Shown here: one piece after another, positions 24,831 to 33,856 of the stretch
How the letters are laid out: every line of letters begins with the position of its first letter
Position numbering within the stretch: the stretch's first letter is position 1
From: Candidatus Bathyarchaeota archaeon
Lineage (GTDB): Archaea > Thermoproteota > CALKCG01 > B24 > DRYS01
Assembly: GCA_018396535.1 (NCBI GenBank)
Contig: JAGTQC010000005.1
Span: forward strand, 94,523-158,522
DNA: 64,000 bases
Direction of reading: 5' to 3'
The notes under the pieces: model-generated
The model's input: only the letters and a program-made list of their open reading frames with translations
Databases searched by the model: none
What the model was told of the DNA's origin: nothing
Translations under genes and position numbers: made by a program

Positions 24831-25907
24831 TCATCTACTCATCAACATTCTAAGCTTCTCCTTGAATTTAAGCCTTGCATCTACTTCTTCTTTAAGTCTA
24901 CCTATGATAGCTATATCTCCGGGATCAACTCCTCTTAACTCAGCTAGGTATAGAGAAGTCATATCTCCTACATATACTAGGCTAGCTATACAAGCTAGCC
25001 TAGATGAACCGCTACCCCAAACCTCTATTAAATCCGATACCCTATCATGTAGAAGATTCTTAGTAACTTCCATCCTAATCCTAGCCTCCTCGGATTCTAG
25101 TATAGATCTTAGAAGTATAACAGCTATGTTACTAGGCCTGAATCCGTTATCCTGGTAGGCTACTATCTCGTTATGGTGGAGTTCAGGTATACTAGCATCG
25201 ACTGCGTAGACTTTACTATTCTCGTTAAACTGGGTTCTCCATCTGAAAGCTACGGAGCTTATAGACTCCCATCCATATATGATCGGTAGCTTATAAAGTA
25301 CTCTATACGCTATATGTTTAGCTATATTACCCTCCTCTACCGTTACTGATGGTGCTAGCCTACTTCTAAGCATTTCTAAAGCTTTCAGAGTATCTTGAAG
25401 CTCATCTTTAAACCTACCTGAATCTAGTATGTTAGCTTCTAGAAAAGCTAGGGTTGAGGATAGCATAACGCCTAGAGCTGCTCTAGGCTGGTATCCTCTA
25501 GGTACCTTTATATGCGGTACACCTAGATTATAGCATAGCTCTTCTAGTAAGCCTCCAGAACTTAAGCCTACTATCCTAGCTCCAAGCTTGAAGGATCTGT
25601 AAGCTATACTTAAAGCCTCCTCTGTATCACCTGAATAGCTTAAGACGAGTACTAGTATATTCTTATCGATGAAGTTTGGAGGATTGTATCCTCTAATCGT
25701 GTAGACTGGTATACGACACCATTCTCTAAGCCAATCTGAGGCTAAGCCTCCTACGATAGCTGATCCACCCATACCTGCGAATACTATACCACTCGGCCTC
25801 CATCCATCGAGGTAGCTTGATGCATCGATCTTGAAGCCTATATCCGCCCCCATCTTATACTGATCTACAGATTCCAGTATCGCTTTGAATACAGGGTTTA
25901 GATCCAT
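24831..25907 (-). CDS. Bifunctional phosphoglucose/phosphomannose isomerase
   Basis: A 358-residue sugar isomerase (SIS) of the archaeal PGI/PMI type, interconverting glucose-6-P, mannose-6-P and fructose-6-P. GIVFAGMGGSAIVGG is the N-terminal SIS phosphate loop. VLSYSGDTEEALS carries the S-G-D-T substrate motif. AYRVLYKLPIIYG and the later NENSKVYA..PELHHNEIVAY, with catalytic Glu and His, are typical. Length is close to the usual 320-350. The archease gene follows closely. The upstream 150 bases are shared with the divergent glycosyltransferase. Confidence 0.93.
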   Translation of the reverse strand: MDLNPVFKAILESVDQYKMGADIGFKIDASSYLDGWRPSGIVFAGMGGSAIVGGLASDWLREWCRIPVYTIRGYNPPNFIDKNILVLVLSYSGDTEEALSIAYRSFKLGARIVGLSSGGLLEELCYNLGVPHIKVPRGYQPRAALGVMLSSTLAFLEANILDSGRFKDELQDTLKALEMLRSRLAPSVTVEEGNIAKHIAYRVLYKLPIIYGWESISSVAFRWRTQFNENSKVYAVDASIPELHHNEIVAYQDNGFRPSNIAVILLRSILESEEARIRMEVTKNLLHDRVSDLIEVWGSGSSRLACIASLVYVGDMTSLYLAELRGVDPGDIAIIGRLKEEVDARLKFKEKLRMLMSR

Positions 25908-26058
25908 ACCTCTGCAACCCCTACTCTATCTTGGATATTTAGCGTAATACCTTATCGAAGAATATAAACCTCTGTAGGAGCTGGGGTTTTGATAGAGTTA
26001 ATTAGGAGTGTTAGCTATATCGGTGAGGTTAGTTTAAATATAGCTGGAGGTTTGGTAG

Positions 26059-27075
26059 ATGGGTTTCGAGATAGGCTTAATATATGCTACGATCCTATCT
26101 CTAGCATCATCGTTCTTAGCGACTCTTATAGCTACACCTAGGATAGCTGAATTCAATAAGCGTCGTGGTATAGTCGGTGTCGACTACCATAAGCCTGGTA
26201 GGCCTGAGATACCTGAGATGGGTGGTTTATCCATGCTTATAGGTCTATCTATATCTAGTATGGTAATCCTAGTCCTCTATCCATCAAGCTTCTGGTATAC
26301 CTTAAGCTTCATACTCACTGTGCTATCGGTTGGCTGTGTAGGAGTAGTGGATGATCTCTTAGGTTTAGGTGCTAGGGTTAAGCCATTATTAACGTTTATA
26401 GCAGGTTTAGTACCGGTTCTCCTTAATATACCTGCATACCCGAAGATCTATGAGGGATACCTATCCGTACCATTCGGTAGGATTAGGATAACGATACTAT
26501 ACAATCTACTCCTACCTATAGGTATAGCTGTATCCTCTAATACTATGAATATGTGTGATCCTGTTAACGGTGTTATGGCTGGTTCATCGATAATCATATC
26601 GTTAACCCTACTCTTAGCTTCACTATTCACTGATAGATTTTATGCTTCACCCTATATAGCATCCATACTAGGATGTGCTCTAGCCTTCTACATCTATAAC
26701 AGGTATCCGGCTAGGGTGTTCCCAGGGGATACTGGTACCCTATCGCTGGGTGCTGCTATAGCTTATGCATCCGTTATAGGAAGGCTAGAGTTTATAGCTT
26801 TAATAGCTATGCTTACACAGATACTTAACGCTCTATTCACCTTGATAAGCTTAGGGGGTTTGATCGAGAGGAGGAGTATAAGCGAGAGACCTGTACGTGT
26901 ACTCGATGATGGGCGTATAGTAGCTAGCGTTAACCCTCAGGCTCCCATAACCTTAACTAGGATGTTCACAGCTTCTAGACCTATGAGTGAGAGGGAGGTA
27001 GCCTACTCCTTCTTCATACTTACAAGCTTCTCATGTATACTAGCTTTGATTACTATACCTTTGATACCTAGGTGA
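26059..27075 (+). CDS. Family-4 glycosyltransferase: UDP-GlcNAc:polyprenyl-phosphate GlcNAc-1-P transferase type
   Basis: A 338-residue polytopic membrane enzyme of the MraY/WecA/Alg7 superfamily, likely starting assembly of dolichyl-linked glycans for protein N-glycosylation. It opens with a hydrophobic helix and the cytoplasmic motif VDYHKPGRPEIPEMGG (KPxxPxxGG). GVVDDLLGLG is the DDxxG catalytic motif. MCDPVNGVMAG is the NxxDxxNG-like loop, and FPGDTGTLSLGAA completes the active site. GGAGG lies shortly before the ATG. A small two-helix membrane protein follows 6 bases downstream. The exact sugar donor is inferred. Confidence 0.9.
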   Translation: MGFEIGLIYATILSLASSFLATLIATPRIAEFNKRRGIVGVDYHKPGRPEIPEMGGLSMLIGLSISSMVILVLYPSSFWYTLSFILTVLSVGCVGVVDDLLGLGARVKPLLTFIAGLVPVLLNIPAYPKIYEGYLSVPFGRIRITILYNLLLPIGIAVSSNTMNMCDPVNGVMAGSSIIISLTLLLASLFTDRFYASPYIASILGCALAFYIYNRYPARVFPGDTGTLSLGAAIAYASVIGRLEFIALIAMLTQILNALFTLISLGGLIERRSISERPVRVLDDGRIVASVNPQAPITLTRMFTASRPMSEREVAYSFFILTSFSCILALITIPLIPR

Positions 27076-27081
27076 TTAGCT

Positions 27082-27333
27082 ATGGTTAGGTTAGGATTCT
27101 TCCTGAATATACTATTCGCTTGGCTCCTCCTAATAGTACTATCATACCTAACTATCAATGTAATAGCATCGATAACTATCCCAGATGGATATATATTCAA
27201 GCTTATCGAAGCTATAGTTAAAGCTCTATCGGTAGCTATACTCCTAGCTCTATGGCTTTATACGTGGAGGAGGATTTCTAAGCTATACTTCGAGAAGCTT
27301 CTGAAGGGTAGGGTATCGGTATCCAGCTTCTAG
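27082..27333 (+). CDS. Small two-helix membrane protein, unknown
   Basis: An 83-residue protein with two predicted transmembrane helices (about residues 5-27, and 45-62) and a basic C-terminus (TWRRISKLYFEKLLKGR). I recognise no family. It begins 6 bases after the glycosyltransferase stop and is probably co-transcribed with it, so it might be a partner of the polyprenyl-glycan machinery. This is inference from position only. Confidence 0.6.
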   Translation: MVRLGFFLNILFAWLLLIVLSYLTINVIASITIPDGYIFKLIEAIVKALSVAILLALWLYTWRRISKLYFEKLLKGRVSVSSF

Positions 27334-27386
27334 CGATATAGTTATAAGCATCGATTTCATCCTCTACCAGTACCAGTGTATAGGTT

Positions 27387-27854
27387 ATGCCTAGCTGGGG
27401 ATACTCTCTTAAATCTCTGAATCTAGATCCTGAGAGGACTGCTATAGCTTCGCTTAGAGATGTAGATATGAGTATGAAGAAGGCTGTAGAGGTATGCTCA
27501 TCGATAAAGGGTTTAACTCTAGAGGAGGCTAGGAGGCTTTTAAGAGATGTTATAGCTTTGAAGAAGCCTATACCTTATAGACGGTACTTTAAGAAAGGAT
27601 CGCATAAACGTCAACTTCAGGAGTGGCATAGTGGTGGATACCCTGTTAAAGTATGTCGCTATCTACTTAAACTACTGGATTCTGTAGAAGCTAATGCTGA
27701 GCATAAGGGTCTCGATACTAGTAGACTTGTTATAGTTCACGCTGCTGTTCATAAGGGTAGGAGGATACCTAGATATATGCCTAGAGCCTTCGGTAGAGCT
27801 ACTAGATGGGGTAGGCAATTGGTGCATGTAGAGATAGCTGTTCGTGAATTATAG
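27387..27854 (+). CDS. rpl22: Large ribosomal subunit protein uL22
   Basis: A 155-residue archaeal-type uL22. Landmarks are the N-terminal WGYSLKSLNLDPERTAIASLRD, then MSMKKAVEVCSSIKGLTLEEAR, and PIPYRRYFKKGSHKR. The C-terminal segment KGRRIPRYMPRAFGRATRWG forms the extended loop that lines the exit tunnel. In most archaea this gene sits in the S10 operon between uS19 and uS3. Here its neighbours are a membrane-protein gene and a coiled-coil gene. Length is normal and the frame intact, so this is the functional gene unless a second copy exists elsewhere. Confidence 0.95.
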   Translation: MPSWGYSLKSLNLDPERTAIASLRDVDMSMKKAVEVCSSIKGLTLEEARRLLRDVIALKKPIPYRRYFKKGSHKRQLQEWHSGGYPVKVCRYLLKLLDSVEANAEHKGLDTSRLVIVHAAVHKGRRIPRYMPRAFGRATRWGRQLVHVEIAVREL

Positions 27855-27971
27855 AGTGTTCTCCGAGTATCTATCAGAAGATCCTAGTCTATGCTGCCGG
27901 GTTTAACATATACCGGTTCTCAAAGCTTTAAACACTGCTTTCAACGCTACCCTATCTAGAGGTATCGGATT

Positions 27972-28517
27972 ATGCAGTCTGAGAAGGGTGGTTATATATT
28001 CGAGGATCTAGGCTGTACGGTATCTGATGAAGAGTCTGAGCAGGCTGAGAGGGAGCTTAAACTACTCTTATTCGAGAAGGGTCTACTCGAAGATATCCTA
28101 TCTAGTATACAGGATGCTGGATCGATAGATCCATCGGATAGGGAGAGGATCTATAGGAAGTATGATGATCAGCTTAGATCTATAGAGGAGCGTATAGGTA
28201 GATGTAGACTCGTAGTTAAGCTTAGGAAGCTTGAACTCGGTAGGATGAAGCTTCTCGATATGCTGAGAGATAGGCTTGAGAATTTAGATAGGGAGATTAT
28301 GGAGATCCGCTCAACTCTAGGTAAGCAGAGGAGGGAGTCTAGAACTAAACCTGAGGTTGTGGAATCTAAGCAGGCTAGGAGTCGTGTAGCCGAGGCTAGG
28401 GGGGTTAAGCAGGTAGAGGTGGTAGAGGATTTGGGGGAGAGGGATGAGCTTCAGAAGCTTCAAGAAGATATAATGGCTACCTTAGAGAAGCTTGAACAGT
28501 TGGATCTCGAGCTTTAG
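27972..28517 (+). CDS. Coiled-coil protein, unknown
   Basis: A 181-residue, highly charged protein dominated by predicted coiled coil (roughly residues 18-115 and 150-181), rich in E, R, K and L with heptad-like spacing (for example KLELGRMKLLDMLRDRLENL). A short, less helical N-terminus (GGYIFEDLGCTVSDEE) precedes it. I could not match it to a family. The layout recalls archaeal cell-division or ESCRT-associated coiled-coil proteins, but no ESCRT-III or Vps4 gene is nearby and I do not claim the link. It converges on the thioredoxin gene 5 bases away. Confidence 0.65.
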   Translation: MQSEKGGYIFEDLGCTVSDEESEQAERELKLLLFEKGLLEDILSSIQDAGSIDPSDRERIYRKYDDQLRSIEERIGRCRLVVKLRKLELGRMKLLDMLRDRLENLDREIMEIRSTLGKQRRESRTKPEVVESKQARSRVAEARGVKQVEVVEDLGERDELQKLQEDIMATLEKLEQLDLEL

Positions 28518-28522
28518 CAACG

Positions 28523-28864
28523 TTATCCTCCTAGATGCTTCTCGATAACCCTCCTCAACCTATCCTTCGATAGTAGCCCTTCTATACGTTCTACGAGTAC
28601 TCTATCCTTGAATACTATTATCGTAGGGATAGCTGTTATACTATAGGTTACCGCTAGGATCCTACCGAGGGGTTTATCTACGTTAACCTTACCGAACGAT
28701 ACTCTCCCACTATACTCTGAAGCTAAATCCTCTATGATAGGTGCTAGTAGCCTACATGGCATACACCATTCAGCCCAGAAATCTATGACTACCACACCAT
28801 CCCTTCCTATAAACCTCCTATACTCTTCTAGAGATTCTTCACCTAGCTCACGTATAGGCTCCAT
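28523..28864 (-). CDS. Thioredoxin
   Basis: A 113-residue thioredoxin from the ATG at 28864, which follows a strong GGGGGG-type site. The ORF track extends ten codons into the upstream kinase gene. The redox centre is WAEWCMPCR (CMPC, unusual middle residues). The cis-proline loop is SITAIPTIIVFK. The fold order DFWAEWC, FGKVNVDK, IPTI, ERIEGLL is complete. It lies just after the glycerate kinase gene in the same direction, so it is probably co-transcribed. It should act as a cytoplasmic disulfide reductase or exchange partner. Confidence 0.93.
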   Translation of the reverse strand: MEPIRELGEESLEEYRRFIGRDGVVVIDFWAEWCMPCRLLAPIIEDLASEYSGRVSFGKVNVDKPLGRILAVTYSITAIPTIIVFKDRVLVERIEGLLSKDRLRRVIEKHLGG

Positions 28865-28874
28865 ACCATCCCCC

Positions 28875-30254
28875 CTATACCGCAACCATAACAATTACAT
28901 CGTTTACATTCGTTCCTGTAGGTCCTGTGAATATACAATCCCCAAGCTTAGAGAAGAAGCTATAGCTATCATTCCTATCTAGATACTCCTCAGGCTTCAA
29001 TCCTAGTGTTAAAGCCCTATCGTATGTATAGCCATCGGCTACAGCTCCAGCTGCATCTGTAAGTCCATCCACTCCATCAGTCCCCATGGAGGCTATGGCA
29101 ACTCCTCTAAACCCTCTAATCTTAATCGATGCTGCTAGAGTTAACTCCTGATTCCTACCTCCAACCCCATCACCTTTAACAGTAACCGTTGTCTCACCTC
29201 CAGCTAGTATAACGGTAGGTTTGGGTGTAGGCTTACTCTTCAAAACTACACCCTTCAATACGCCTGCTAGCGTATATCCTACATACCTAGCCTCCCCCTC
29301 TATGTATGATGAGAGGTTTACGACGTTGTAACCCATACCCCTAGCATGCTTCTCCATCTCTTCCAAAGCTATAGAGTTACCGGCTATTATGAAGTTGTAG
29401 GTTTTCTCGAATATACGATCTCCTGGTTTAGGTGTCTCGGATATCATACCTGCACATCCGGCTTCTATTATCTTCCTCACGCTATCTGGTATAGAATCCC
29501 ATACCCTATATCTCTGGAGTATGCTTCTAGCATAATCGTATGTAGTCGTATCTGGGGCTGTCGGTCCTGAAGCTATGGTATCGAGCCTATCACCTACTAC
29601 ATCCGATACTATGAGGGATATGATCGTAGCTGGGTAGGCTGCAGCTGCTAATCTACCACCCTTAACCTGTGATAGATGCTTCCTAACAGCGTTTATATCC
29701 TCTATAGGTGCACCGCATTTAAGCAGAATCGATGTAAGCTTCTGTAGATCTTCTAGCGATACTCCTTCGATAGGTTTAGTCATTAGAGCAGATCCTCCAC
29801 CAGATAGGAGGCAGAAGATTAGGGTATCCTCACCTACTCCTTTAAGCATATCGAGCATAGCTGAGACTCCTCTAACACCACCCTCATCAGGTATGGGATG
29901 ACCTGCTTCGTTGAGTTTAATCCTCCTAACCTTGTATAGTCTAGATGTTCCTCTAGGTATATTAACTACTCCGCTATCTATATGTTCACCAAGTATCTCT
30001 TCTAAAGCTTCAGCCATAGCTCCTGAAGCTTTCCCACCACCTACGACTAGTATCCTACTATACTTCTTTAGATCGTATTCTACACCCATCACGTATAGCT
30101 TATCCCTAGAGATGCTTACACTTCTCTTAACAGCTATCCTAGGATCAGATGCTTCCAAAGCCTTATCTAGTAGTCTTAGTATAGCTTCTCTAGCAGCTCT
30201 ATCCTCATCGTATACAGCGTTACCTAATATTCTTTCAGGAGATCTAATCCTCAT
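28875..30254 (-). CDS. Glycerate 2-kinase (MOFRL family)
   Basis: A 459-residue glycerate kinase of the GckA/MOFRL class, producing 2-phosphoglycerate from glycerate, the exit of the non-phosphorylating or branched Entner-Doudoroff route in archaea. Motifs are ILVVGGGKASGAMAEAL, the lipoprotein-like LLSGGGSALM loop, NAVRKHLSQVKGGRLA and SDVVGDRLDTIASGP. The C-terminal MOFRL domain has ILAGGETTVTVKGDGVGGRNQELTLA and MGTDGVDGLTDAAGA. Length is standard. Thioredoxin follows. Confidence 0.94.
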   Translation of the reverse strand: MRIRSPERILGNAVYDEDRAAREAILRLLDKALEASDPRIAVKRSVSISRDKLYVMGVEYDLKKYSRILVVGGGKASGAMAEALEEILGEHIDSGVVNIPRGTSRLYKVRRIKLNEAGHPIPDEGGVRGVSAMLDMLKGVGEDTLIFCLLSGGGSALMTKPIEGVSLEDLQKLTSILLKCGAPIEDINAVRKHLSQVKGGRLAAAAYPATIISLIVSDVVGDRLDTIASGPTAPDTTTYDYARSILQRYRVWDSIPDSVRKIIEAGCAGMISETPKPGDRIFEKTYNFIIAGNSIALEEMEKHARGMGYNVVNLSSYIEGEARYVGYTLAGVLKGVVLKSKPTPKPTVILAGGETTVTVKGDGVGGRNQELTLAASIKIRGFRGVAIASMGTDGVDGLTDAAGAVADGYTYDRALTLGLKPEEYLDRNDSYSFFSKLGDCIFTGPTGTNVNDVIVMVAV

Positions 30255-30339
30255 ATCCTACCAGGGTTAGGATAGGTTGGAGCGAAGTTCTTAAATCTAT
30301 CCTCGCATAGACTATTCTAGGTTTGGAGAGCTGATCGAT

Positions 30340-30879
30340 TTGGGTATTCCATACCTATTCGAAAGGAGGGGTAACGTCAGCCTTATAGTAGGATTACTCG
30401 TATCTGTAACTATAGGAACCCTGGCTTTGATAATAGCTGAGGATATAGCGGATATAGGTATAGCGTTAGGCGCATTCCTAGGCGGGTTGATAGCTGGTAG
30501 ATTCACTGTTAAACCATTGAACGGAGGATCTAGGGGTGCAGCTGTAGGTGTGCTAAGCCTTCTACTATACTACTTCTTCATAGTACCTGCACTCTATATG
30601 GCTAGACTTATAACTATACCTGAGGTGGAGCCTTCTACGCTGGAATTGATAGTTGCATGGATAGTAACTATACTAGAGCTTGTAGGTGTAGGATTCGTAG
30701 GCGGGGTTGCCGGCTACTATACTACTATAGGTGTTAAACCAGCTATGAAGCCTACTCCGGAAGCTAAACCTACTATACCAAGCTTATCTAGATGTCCTAG
30801 ATGCGGTGCATCCCTACCAGTCGATGCTATATACTGTCCACAATGCGGTTTTAAGGTTAGGGAGGTTAGACCCGTCTAA
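30340..30879 (+). CDS. Membrane protein with C-terminal zinc ribbon, unknown
   Basis: A 179-residue protein with about four hydrophobic helices, including a glycine-rich pair (GIALGAFLGGLIAGRF), then a flexible linker rich in P, K and T. A C-terminal zinc ribbon reads CPRCGASLPVDAIYCPQCGF. The organisation (hydrophobic region plus cytoplasmic zinc ribbon) is common among archaeal uncharacterised proteins. I assign no function. Its 3' end overlaps the convergent nadC by 14 bases. The start is TTG. Confidence 0.65.
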   Translation: MGIPYLFERRGNVSLIVGLLVSVTIGTLALIIAEDIADIGIALGAFLGGLIAGRFTVKPLNGGSRGAAVGVLSLLLYYFFIVPALYMARLITIPEVEPSTLELIVAWIVTILELVGVGFVGGVAGYYTTIGVKPAMKPTPEAKPTIPSLSRCPRCGASLPVDAIYCPQCGFKVREVRPV

Positions 30880-31723
30880 TATCTAAGCTTAGATCTATAG
30901 CTTTAACAGAATGTGTTAACCTACCCAGCGATACTATATCGATACCCTTAGATACGTATTCGACTATATTCTCCTCATCTATACCTCCAGATACCTCTAT
31001 CAAAACCCTTCTCCTCAACCCCCTCTCCTCTAGTAGCTTCACAGCTTCCTCCACCATGCTAACCGTGAAGTTATCTAGCATAACTATATCAGCTCCAGCT
31101 TCAGCAGCTTCTACAGCCTCCTCGATACTAGATACTTCTACCTCGATCTTATATGCGAAGCTAGCTCTAGCTTTAGCCTTCGCTACAGCTTCTCTAACAG
31201 ATCCTACTAGAGCTACATGATTATCCTTTATCAGTATCATATCCTCGAGTCTAAGCCTATGTGTATCTCCTCCACCAACCTCTACAGCTTTCTTATCGAA
31301 GTATCTAAGACCGGGTGGTATCTTACGTGTAGCAGCTATCTTAACATCTAACCCTGCTTCTCTAACCTTATCTACGAGTCTACGTGTAGCTGTAGCTATA
31401 CCACACATACGTGAGAGTAGGTTGAGTAGAGTCCTCTCGATAGCTAGTATAGTTCTAGCATCACCCCTAACCTTGAATATTGTATCTCCTCTCCTAAACC
31501 TCTCTCCATCAGCTATGCTATACTCTACTCTCAACCCAACTATCTCAGATAGTATACACGCCTCCCATAAACCTGCTGCTACCCCATCCTCCTTAGCTAC
31601 GATAACCCCCTCCGCTTCTACATCCTCATCTACCAGGATAGCTGTAGTTACATCCGTTAATCCTAGATCCTCTTCTAGAAACTCTAGTAGCATATCGGCT
31701 ACTACCTGTTTAGGAAGCCACAT
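30866..31723 (-). CDS. nadC: Nicotinate-nucleotide pyrophosphorylase (quinolinate phosphoribosyltransferase)
   Basis: A 285-residue NadC, converting quinolinate and PRPP to nicotinate mononucleotide, CO2 and pyrophosphate. Visible motifs are TERxxLN-type ERTLLNLLSRMCGIAT, AATRKIPPGLRYFDKKAV, GGGDTHRLRLEDMILIKDNH and the barrel end VSGGIDEENIVEY, SLGRLTHSV. Length is normal. nadX (aspartate dehydrogenase) is also in the window at 57.7 kb, but nadA is not seen. It overlaps the membrane/zinc-ribbon gene by 14 bases at the 3' end. Confidence 0.95.
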   Translation of the reverse strand: MWLPKQVVADMLLEFLEEDLGLTDVTTAILVDEDVEAEGVIVAKEDGVAAGLWEACILSEIVGLRVEYSIADGERFRRGDTIFKVRGDARTILAIERTLLNLLSRMCGIATATRRLVDKVREAGLDVKIAATRKIPPGLRYFDKKAVEVGGGDTHRLRLEDMILIKDNHVALVGSVREAVAKAKARASFAYKIEVEVSSIEEAVEAAEAGADIVMLDNFTVSMVEEAVKLLEERGLRRRVLIEVSGGIDEENIVEYVSKGIDIVSLGRLTHSVKAIDLSLDIRRV

Positions 31724-31778
31724 ACTAGATCAATCGTAAATCTTAAACACTCTCCTAGATAACCTTGTATATGTCTAG

Positions 31779-32474
31779 ATGTATGGTGGGAGGGTGGCTC
31801 TAGCTTTCTCAGGTGGTAAGGATAGCGTTTATACAGCATGGCTCCTATCATCTCAAGGATTCGATCTAATACTATTCACTATCCAGCCTGAAAGCGATGG
31901 ATCATGGATATTCCACTATCCTAACTCAGCTTACACATGGATGCAATCTGAAGCTCTAGGTCTGCCATGGATTAAGCGTAGGAGTGTTGTAGGGGAGAGG
32001 GAGGAGCTGGAGTCTCTGAGAGGCGTAGTAGATGAAGCTATAAGGATCTGGGATATCGGAGCTCTTGCTTCAGGAGTCGTTTATAGCTGGTATCAGATGA
32101 GGATATTCCAGCTTATCTCAGATGAGTTTGGGTTGAAGCTTTATACACCGTTGTGGGGGAAGGATCCGTTGAAGCTTCTACTCGAGGAGATCGAATCCGG
32201 TATGGAGATAATAGTTACCAGCGTAGCTGCGGAGGGTTTGGGTGAGGATTGGCTCGGTGTTAAGCTTGACTATGATTCTATAGATAAGTTGAGGATGCTT
32301 AGCCTCAGGTATGGTTTAAGCCCTATAGGTGAGGGGGGTGAGATGGAGACTTTCGTAGTAGATGCGCCATTCTTCAAGTATAGGATCCATATAAAGCGTT
32401 CTAGAAGGGTGTGGAGGGGTGTGAGCGGATACCTAGATATAGAGGAGGCTACGCTGCATCCTAAGCTTCTCTGA
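31779..32474 (+). CDS. dph6: Diphthine--ammonia ligase (Dph6-type PP-loop ATP pyrophosphatase)
   Basis: A 231-residue PP-loop enzyme of the MJ0570/Dph6 family that amidates diphthine on elongation factor 2. The N-terminal AFSGGKDSVYTAW is the PP-loop. GALASGVVYSWYQMRIFQL, YTPLWGKDPLKLL and EGGEMETFVVDAPFF are family signatures. Length is typical. The start is TTG or ATG close to 31779. The 3' end overlaps the convergent amidohydrolase gene by 14 bases. Confidence 0.92.
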   Translation: MYGGRVALAFSGGKDSVYTAWLLSSQGFDLILFTIQPESDGSWIFHYPNSAYTWMQSEALGLPWIKRRSVVGEREELESLRGVVDEAIRIWDIGALASGVVYSWYQMRIFQLISDEFGLKLYTPLWGKDPLKLLLEEIESGMEIIVTSVAAEGLGEDWLGVKLDYDSIDKLRMLSLRYGLSPIGEGGEMETFVVDAPFFKYRIHIKRSRRVWRGVSGYLDIEEATLHPKLL

Positions 32475-33795
32475 ATACTCTTATAGCATCAGCTACCCTC
32501 TCGTATACCTCTTCTTCATCTATATTCACGATACGGTTATACCAGACTACCGGCTCCCCATCTACTATCGTAGAGTGTACATCGCTACCGCTACAAGCGT
32601 AGACTATATTCGATATGAGACCCTCAGCTCCGTGTATAGGTTGTAGTCTAGGCTTTCTAAGATCTATGATAGCTATATCCGCACGTGCTCCGATGCCTAT
32701 GTAGCCAGCTTTATCTATACCTAGCGCTCTATATCCTTGGATAGTAGCTGCCTCCAATACCCTCCATGCTGGTAGAGTTGTAGGATCCCACCTATACCAT
32801 TTATGTATCAGAGCAGTGGCCTTCATAGTCTCGAACATATCTAGGCTATTATTACTCGCAGCCCCGTCTGTTCCAAGCCCTACTACTACACCTTTCCCTA
32901 TCATATCTGGTATAGGTGCTACCCCACCGACTGCTAGCTTTAGATTGGATATAGGGCAGTGGGCTACCTTAACTCTACGTGAAGCTATAATCTCTATCTC
33001 TCTAGGTGAGAGCCATACACAATGTGCCGCTATAACTCTATCTGTTAGGAATCCTAGGGAATCTAGGTATTCGATCTCTCTCCTACCATACATCTTCTCA
33101 AACCTACTCTGCTCCCCCCTCGTCTCCGCTAAATGTATATGAACTAGCAGATTCTCCCTCTCAGATCTATCCCTAACCCACATCAAGGTATCATCTGAGC
33201 ATGTATAGGGTGCATGAGGTCCTAGAGCAGCTTTAACCCTATCATCTCCTAGACTCTTCACGTAATCTATAAATCTCTCAGCAGATCTACGACTATAGAT
33301 CCTTAGTTTTAGATCTGATCGCCTATCCTCTGGATCGAAGGTATCTATAATACCTACAGAAGCTACTATCCTCATACCTACTTTTAGAGCAGCTTTCACA
33401 GACTCCTCTGGATGATAGTACATATCTAGGAAGCATGTGGTTCCGCTCCTAGCCATCTCCATACATGCTAGTAGTGCTCCTAGATAGCATAGATCAGCTG
33501 TAAGCTTCCTCTCAGCAGGCCATATCCTTGTTCTAAGCCACTCTTCTAGAGGCATATCTTCAGCATAGCTTCTAAGTAGAGTCATAGCTGCATGTGTATG
33601 TAGATTAACTAAGCCTGGTATAGCAGCCTTCCATCCCCCCTGTAGGGTATAATCTGCTTCTGGTATACTACCGGTAGATACATCCGCTATGATGCCATCC
33701 TCTATGTAGATCGAGTAGCCTTTAAGTATCCTTCTAGAATCATCCTGGGTAACTATCCAATCTAGATTCTTTAAAGCTATGGTAGGCTTCCCCAT
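32461..33795 (-). CDS. Amidohydrolase, 5'-methylthioadenosine/S-adenosylhomocysteine deaminase-like
   Basis: A 444-residue amidohydrolase of the MtaD/SsnA group. Metal and catalytic residues are visible in order: LVNLHTHAAMTLLR (HxH), LVHIHLAETRGE (His and Glu), IAAHCVWLS (His) and VGLGTDGAASNNSLDMF (Asp). A flanking small beta domain starts and ends the protein (DWIVTQDDSRRILKG, DIAIIDLRKPRLQP). Members deaminate S-adenosylhomocysteine, methylthioadenosine or related adenosine compounds. Other cytosine- or guanine-type substrates cannot be excluded. Confidence 0.88.
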   Translation of the reverse strand: MGKPTIALKNLDWIVTQDDSRRILKGYSIYIEDGIIADVSTGSIPEADYTLQGGWKAAIPGLVNLHTHAAMTLLRSYAEDMPLEEWLRTRIWPAERKLTADLCYLGALLACMEMARSGTTCFLDMYYHPEESVKAALKVGMRIVASVGIIDTFDPEDRRSDLKLRIYSRRSAERFIDYVKSLGDDRVKAALGPHAPYTCSDDTLMWVRDRSERENLLVHIHLAETRGEQSRFEKMYGRREIEYLDSLGFLTDRVIAAHCVWLSPREIEIIASRRVKVAHCPISNLKLAVGGVAPIPDMIGKGVVVGLGTDGAASNNSLDMFETMKATALIHKWYRWDPTTLPAWRVLEAATIQGYRALGIDKAGYIGIGARADIAIIDLRKPRLQPIHGAEGLISNIVYACSGSDVHSTIVDGEPVVWYNRIVNIDEEEVYERVADAIRVFREA

Positions 33796-33856
33796 AACCG
33801 ATATATCTAGAATATTTATCCAGCCATTAAAAACATTGTGAAGCTATCTATCCATC

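Noticed and set aside
25990-26158. Short TTG-initiated ORF overlapping the start of the GlcNAc-1-P transferase
   Set aside because: It lies mostly in another frame of the transferase gene and has no recognisable motif.
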